From positions 21,302,162-21,366,161 of the forward strand of contig OU612067.1 of the NCBI GenBank assembly GCA_914767715.1: 64,000 bases of DNA, read 5' to 3'. The notes beneath the pieces were generated by a model. The model did not search any database and was not told the origin of the DNA. It worked only from the letters and a program-made list of their open reading frames with translations. The number at the start of each line of letters is the position of its first letter. The stretch's first letter is position 1. Source of the DNA: Membranipora membranacea (taxonomy: Eukaryota; Bryozoa; Gymnolaemata; Cheilostomatida; Membraniporidae). Positions 61,701 to 64,000 of the stretch are shown in pieces. Made by a program: the position numbers and the translations under genes.

Positions 61701-63680
61701 TTTGTTTCGGTATCGGTTGAGCAGAGGTCTTTCAACTTTATTCCAACGAAAACTGTCTGCAGTATCGATTATCGGCATACCATGTCATTTTCAAGTGGAA
61801 GCCCGCAAACAGCATTGTCTAGCACTGTTATCAATCATTTGAGCTAGTCTTCGCTTTCTGTCTCTCAAATACATTTGTTTGCTTTATTCCGGCTATTTCA
61901 ATTTCAAGCTAGGGAAAGGTAGAAGGTACTTTATTTAGTCAGACCAAGCTTTTATTTCTAGTTTGCTGCTTGACTATCAGAAGCTTATATATGGCATTCT
62001 AGTGTTTCACCTCATTAGGCGCTTTCTACTAAAATCTGAAACAATTCAACTCTCAGCCATTAAAATAAAAATGATTGTGAGGAAAATAGTGTGTGAGAAA
62101 AGATTATTCCCTAAAAATGACCCTCTGTAGTGCATTTCATAAACAGTGGTTTCCCGCAATGTCAAATTTTTTAAAGAACTTTCATGTGCTTTCAGTGCCA
62201 TCTTGTTACTTTCAGCTCTTTGTCAGCCTCTGTCTTCAATTCTGTATGGGAACTTTAGGAAGCTCAACAACAAAGAATCTTCTTCCTATTCAGCCGGGAC
62301 ATTGTTATTAGTGAAGTGTGCAGAAGGATACAAAGTGGAGGGAGAAGATGTGATTATGTGCCATCAGGGAGATTGGAGGAGTATTGATCAAGAATCATTG
62401 AAGGGAATTCCAACATGCGTAGCCACAAGTAATTTGAGATAAAAGGATATAGGCTCATGGAAATATAAATGACTATCCGCTGCAAAACATCAATGATGAG
62501 GTATCAGTTATTGATATTAATACTTTTTTGTAATTTACTTAAATTATTCAAACAAATTTTTTCACTCGTGAACTGATATTTATTTCTATTATAGGTGATC
62601 CTCGAGTTCCGATTTTAGGCTCTATTCTTGGTGTTGTTTGTGCTGCGCTGGTTGCCGGTGCCGCGTTGGCGGCTATAAAAATTAGAAGGTAGGAGTCAGG
62701 GTATCATGCATTAAATTATGTACCAATCGGTCCAATTGAACAATGTTTATTGCTCATTGCCAGCACCATACCAGTGACTATAGATTTCATCTGATCCCTT
62801 GAAGAAATGGATAGATATATTGACCTAGTGTAGTCTGTCTTGATAAGCTTTGTTGGTGAGTTGGGAGCAATGCTTGTCGCCCAGCGTGCAAAAGTTGACC
62901 AGCTTTGTTGTAGGAAGGGGGACAAAGCGACTTTCATCCATGCTCAGTCCAATTTCCAATTTTGTTTTTTAGGTTGAATGTGTCATCCAAAGAATCGCAT
63001 CAAACAGCCTCAAAGAGCAGGCCTATATCAAATGGTAAGCACACAATCATCTTCTCATATCTGATTTCAATCAAGACTAATCCCCCATCCGCAAATAAAT
63101 AACACTAGCTCAGATCCTGAAGATATGAGTGTTTTATCGCTCAATCATTGTTAAGAATTGTTTTCAACTATGCAAGTGAAAGCAATTTTTTCTCTAATAC
63201 ACAGAATTAAGAACCTAATATTCTGGTCGAACAATAAATTAATCACCACTAAAAGTTCTTTTGCAGATCTATATTCGACTAAAATGAATAATTTAAGAAT
63301 CAAGCAATGTCGATCCTGTCACTGCACCCATGGCACTCAGCATGTGAGTTAACTTAATCATTAGTCAAGACTTGAGGTACCAGTCTTTGAAAACCTCAGC
63401 TTAAGATACACTAGTGTAATCTAATTGTATTGTATTGGGATTAATAGATGGAAGAAACAATAAGATGGAATATGAGGATGTAGCTGCAGCCCCATCCCAG
63501 CTTAATCCGACATTTATACCGGACCAGCCGAGAGCTGGAGCAACAACTTATGAGAATACTCAGATACGCACAGGTGGTGCAGCTCCTGAATATGTGCAGA
63601 TTATTGGTGGAGAGTATGAAATGGTGAACAAAGGTGATAGTAGAGATGATCAGCATATGTATACATCACTTGATAATTAA
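45178..63680 (+). CDS. CUB-sushi transmembrane receptor with five-tyrosine tail (plus member)
   Basis: Nine exons join perfectly in frame to 655 residues: 45178-45595 (signal peptide, CUB-like), 55027-55374 (CUB-like), 60531-60737, 60950-61159, 61488-61670 and 62216-62428 (sushi 1-4), 62595-62688 (membrane span ILGSILGVVCAALVAGAALA, then KIRR), 62973-63034 and 63448-63680. Extracellular exons are all phase 1-1. The sushi exons have four Cys and a Trp, except that the fourth is weaker. Tail tyrosines: Y587 (YEDV), Y613 (YENT), Y627 (YVQI), Y635 (YEMV) and Y650 (YTSL); the last three resemble ITIM/ITAM half-motifs but not the exact ITAM spacing. The Met at 45178 is preferred because it starts the signal peptide. 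Introns 1 and 2 are large and filled with repeats, including an intact LINE. Likely a type I surface receptor signalling through SH2 proteins; ligand unknown. Confidence 0.85.
46020..46260 (+). repeat. Dispersed repeat, copy 2 of 3
   Basis: Shares AGTCAACGGACAGATC and CGTGATATCGGAAGGAACAA with the reverse complement of 50080-50345, and ATCAAATCAAAG with 42165-42400. It lies in intron 1 of the + receptor. Confidence 0.65.
47546..47915. repeat. 183-bp tandem duplication
   Basis: Two adjacent units of about 183 bp start at CATCAAGACCGTCCGTTC (47546 and 47729) and differ at only a handful of positions. The unit contains ACGCGGGCAGAGCGTC, more GC-rich than its surroundings. No coding frame is preserved across both units. 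Confidence 0.92.
47916..50079. other. Intron 1 of the + receptor, no gene seen
   Basis: Two overlapping opposite-strand open frames at 49163-49576 have no recognisable domain and no splice support. Confidence 0.4.
50080..50345 (-). repeat. Dispersed repeat, copy 3 of 3
   Basis: Longest copy of the family, in reverse orientation, containing the complements of TCAACGGACAGATCC, GATATCGGAAGGAACAAAGC and TTTGTCAAAAATATACCTAT. It lies directly beside the 3' end of the decayed LINE. Confidence 0.65.
50376..51848 (-). mobile_element. Decayed non-LTR retrotransposon (reverse transcriptase relic)
   Basis: Two open segments on the minus strand (51848-51279 and 51254-50376) cover the reverse transcriptase and the C-terminal region: TPIFKKGDKNDPSNYHPIS, LGFRQNHSTEQ, RKAFDTVNHKLL, then GVPQGS joined directly to SYAYADD with the intervening residues missing, and NVQKTQFCIF. 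It has a frameshift, an internal deletion within the catalytic core, and no recognisable endonuclease 5' to it. It belongs to a different family from the intact LINE. Confidence 0.88.
53075..53270 (+). mobile_element. U2-headed SINE-like element
   Basis: The head CTCTTGGCCAATTCGCTAAG with ATCGAAGTG follows the 5' end of U2 snRNA. The body has GTCACTG, CCAATTAGTGCC, ATTAGGAGGTGTTCTATGG and AGGATGCATCA as in 33586-33800. Confidence 0.65.
53240..53392 (-). mobile_element. U2-headed SINE-like element (inverted)
   Basis: On the minus strand the head CGCTTTTAGCCCTATTGG, then CTAAGATCAAAG, is the best U2 match of the three copies (GGCTAAGATCAA). The body has GTAGTGCCTGTTTC and GCAGCTTGCTGC. Confidence 0.65.
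54126..55026. other. Intron 1 remainder before the second CUB exon
   Basis: No exon seen. A GGGTTTAGTTCCA B-box-like string near 54525 could be a decayed SINE head; it is not supported further. Confidence 0.35.
55560..55830. repeat. TATATGTAC / ATGTAT microsatellite
   Basis: A mosaic of TATATGTACTA and ATGTAT units, flanked on both sides by GTGATCATCTAGTA. Forward frames read as MYYMYY and MYMYMY strings; these are repeat artefacts. It lies between the second CUB exon and the LINE, possibly at the LINE's 5' junction. Confidence 0.9.
55925..57505 (+). CDS. LINE ORF1 protein (nucleic-acid-binding)
   Basis: 526 codons, uninterrupted. The middle has an amphipathic heptad-like stretch (MMEKMDSMQEKMDNMQVKLD, about residues 243-262) that suggests a short coiled coil for multimerisation, followed by a Ser/Thr/Gln-rich linker. 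The C-terminal third (from about residue 360) is basic and mixed alpha/beta, as expected for the RNA-binding part of a LINE ORF1. There is no CCHC zinc knuckle. In CR1/L2/Jockey-type elements this protein coats the element's RNA. It ends in an ATGA overlap with the next frame, so ORF2 is probably translated by termination-reinitiation. Located in intron 2 of the + receptor, in the sense orientation. Confidence 0.85.
   Translation: MNKGKKRKLISSNDPDEDDAEDNIFTYSLNKLKALQKKIDSTTTDESITIKGNPGNIQIVVDCSTAVFELVRSIFQTSIQEQYLYVTRKMNKDKDKNTTATIFTVKNKKKSDRRLYTANFYHTTSRILVNAIKDVDVFISHYSKLVGELQPETIANLNEKVRSSCSNAMESLKSKQTNANSSTTQQQSTQGALGGSTVSLPESSQCSLSETMETSAPFVDSAPSHSRDRDCGESPGCASCRTLHGVLSIMMEKMDSMQEKMDNMQVKLDKITSAFSESPSTKECPSNSKNTVQQTYLPTQTLNTTQQWSSVASSSRQLHRNIPSSTTHQNTPTPSSPATTSNTPDHMPSITKTTRPNNFNPKHCIVISINKSSKTYQNYNQDNIRREINHEFGPTIIENITTYNFKTESPKIMLHLRDEKTVTKLINTWNTLLFENSQVRKTINPESAKVNTGMLRGIPIDADDELVIKEISQNFPNSSAIRIYKGEKKMRIFKVKFDTQDQYNKVLSQGMILDSLKLKCHFEKLL
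57502..60246 (+). CDS. LINE ORF2: APE-type endonuclease plus reverse transcriptase
   Basis: 914 codons, uninterrupted. The N-terminal endonuclease has N12, E39 (LAET), D145 and N147 (GDFNID), D188-H189 and S209-D210-H211. The reverse transcriptase follows: RPISVLPVLSKIFEK, CGFRKGHS, LDFKKAFDCV, GVPQGSILAPTLF and the catalytic YADD at residues 648-651. No RNase H was seen. It nicks target DNA and primes reverse transcription there. The layout (two ORFs, APE endonuclease, no RNase H) fits the CR1/L2/Jockey group; the exact clade needs a tree. All key residues are present, so the copy may be active. The start overlaps ORF1's stop by four bases. Confidence 0.93.
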   Translation: MMATNFHSAYLNIRGLASKLEEVRLILSDHKFSILCLAETFLNENDDSCLYEVPGYKMIRRDRLCNNGGGLLCYVHDSLVIEHLENLDLYMDESITVKVRPRSQKSFLVTYLYRPPQSKASWNTDFSEFVERCYGLNDEIIIFGDFNIDLLNPTSKNRWLDNVTSPLLLNQLISEPTRITNSSRTLIDHIYSSKSDNIAKSGVIKYSLSDHFMIVASREIDRNVKISKQRCKVTFLDYSFATPENIFNTFSRENFGYVLYERSIDSMFEKFYSHLNHLISKLVFEKTRFVRTHNLPKWLDDEVKMNIKIRDQLKQNGDWEGYKKQRNYVTNMIRQKKKRAISNIIKESKGNTKPVWDVLKNKKKETFPATNLSADQFNSHFTSIAKSITKNLVVTDEMTFPVSKHNLTDIPQFTPFTCTRILFHIPDSKSTGPDRITVKMLKLVWPYIVDIVTDMFNRVLSKGQFPSTWKLARVSPIHKSGDINNPSNYRPISVLPVLSKIFEKHINHHLQEYLTKNKIIHELQCGFRKGHSCSDSLFKIISDSLVEKINGNVMTLLFLDFKKAFDCVSHVLLHNKLKACGIGGNMLKLLDTFLTDRRQFVKLNNIESCRLPITIGVPQGSILAPTLFLIFINDLLTSSKSDSSSYAYADDTVFLSSNKNLQQLKAKASEDLSGILDWCNRNRMVINVQKSHYMLLNISDPLYDLELYIGHEKLNRQRTTRLLGFVLNDSLSWQDHLEYIYKKVQRNVYLLQNLRYFLDIASARTFYFQFIYCHLIYGIHIIGNLSCNNALNRLFLLQKRALRIIANVHYIPYYLISTESITQSLQLLPLPKLVCYFTSLFAHKINNFLTPPFIYRGFKNTTKFNFRDKHLLLYHTDNLRYKVSATYNSLPLHLRSKEKFSSFKTLLFNHILST
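60247..60385 (+). other. LINE 3' untranslated end
   Basis: Contains a TTGTTATAAAAAAAATTG stretch, CACTGAGTGCAAAACATTTC and GCCAATAAAAAG, then a (TA)n tail. The relic at 6977-7045 shares this end. A short TA-type tail instead of long poly(A) is common in CR1/L2-like elements. Confidence 0.7.
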
Positions 63681-64000
63681 ATAAATCACTGCTTTACATG
63701 CGGGTTGTGAGCTGGTATAAGAGATTCAGAGTAAGTGAATCATCACATTACCTCCTCACTACTGAGTTACGTGCTCACAAGCTTGAGTACATAATTCTCA
63801 ATAAGGTGACACTGTTTTCTTCAATTATTTAGACACAATTTCTGATTCATTTAATTCAAACGTAACTTCAACTCAAGAGTATGTGTCTTTTAATTAGTTA
63901 AACATGATTTTTAATTCATTTAATTCAAGTTCAATTCAACTTCATAATGCATGTCTTTCAACAAATTAAGTTATCTATTTTCGAATCCATGGATCGTCAA
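63681..64000. other. 3' region of the + receptor
   Basis: A TTAAATAAATC right at the stop codon (about 63677-63687) could serve as a poly(A) signal. A block with AATTCATTTAATTCAA occurs twice (about 63840-63925). No further exon seen. Confidence 0.4.

Noticed and set aside
62195-62215. Alternative acceptor for the fourth sushi exon of the + receptor
   Set aside because: The acceptor at 62194 is in a usable phase but that frame reaches a stop before the sushi is complete; the acceptor at 62215 keeps the frame through to the membrane exon.

Overview
This window looks like AT-rich nuclear DNA from an invertebrate animal. The evidence is spliced genes with GT-AG introns of 0.2-9 kb; signal-peptide, PAN/apple, F-type lectin, CUB-like, sushi (CCP) and single-pass transmembrane exons; LINE retrotransposons; tRNA-derived SINEs; a hAT-type MITE; and many foldback and tandem repeats. 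A sponge, cnidarian or similar marine lineage fits, but I cannot name the species from sequence alone.

Left part (about 1-21 kb). At the edge is the 5' part of a minus-strand gene with an acidic N-terminus and one C2H2 finger. Next comes a family of small secreted proteins: signal peptide plus a PAN/apple exon, followed by two exons that form an F-type lectin (fucolectin-like) domain. There is one complete copy on + (7176-9291), one complete copy on - (13012-14662), one + copy reduced to its two lectin exons (2280-3178) inside a 2.8-kb segmental duplication, and two broken PAN-exon relics (about 19.1 and 20.7 kb) on either side of an 830-bp CTGA tetranucleotide array.

Middle (about 21-32 kb). 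This part is mostly repeats: a 1.3-kb foldback, a 379-bp hAT-like MITE with an 8-bp target duplication, and tRNA-derived SINEs. It holds one compact minus-strand receptor-like gene (24881-26892) with a signal peptide, one CUB-like domain, one membrane span and a tail ending in a YEIV motif.

Right part (about 32-64 kb). Two large paralogous receptor-like genes lie head to head, about 4.8 kb apart: one on - (40367 to 32093) and one on + (45178 to 63680). Each encodes a signal peptide, two CUB-like exons, three or four sushi exons, one transmembrane exon and a cytoplasmic tail with five or more tyrosine motifs of the YxxI/L/V type. All extracellular exons are bounded by phase-1 introns, the usual arrangement for exon shuffling. 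Between the genes are tail exons of a third, incomplete relative (41964-43116, -). The minus gene has an apparent one-base deletion at the fourth conserved cysteine of its first exon. The plus gene carries an apparently intact two-ORF LINE (55925-60246) in one intron; another intron holds a decayed LINE and a 1.9-kb inverted repeat centred on short elements whose heads look like U2 snRNA.

Together the window reads as a cluster of secreted and membrane recognition proteins: lectins plus CUB/sushi receptors with signalling-type tails. Gene duplication, exon loss and repeat insertion appear to be actively reshaping it. An immune or self-recognition role is inference only.
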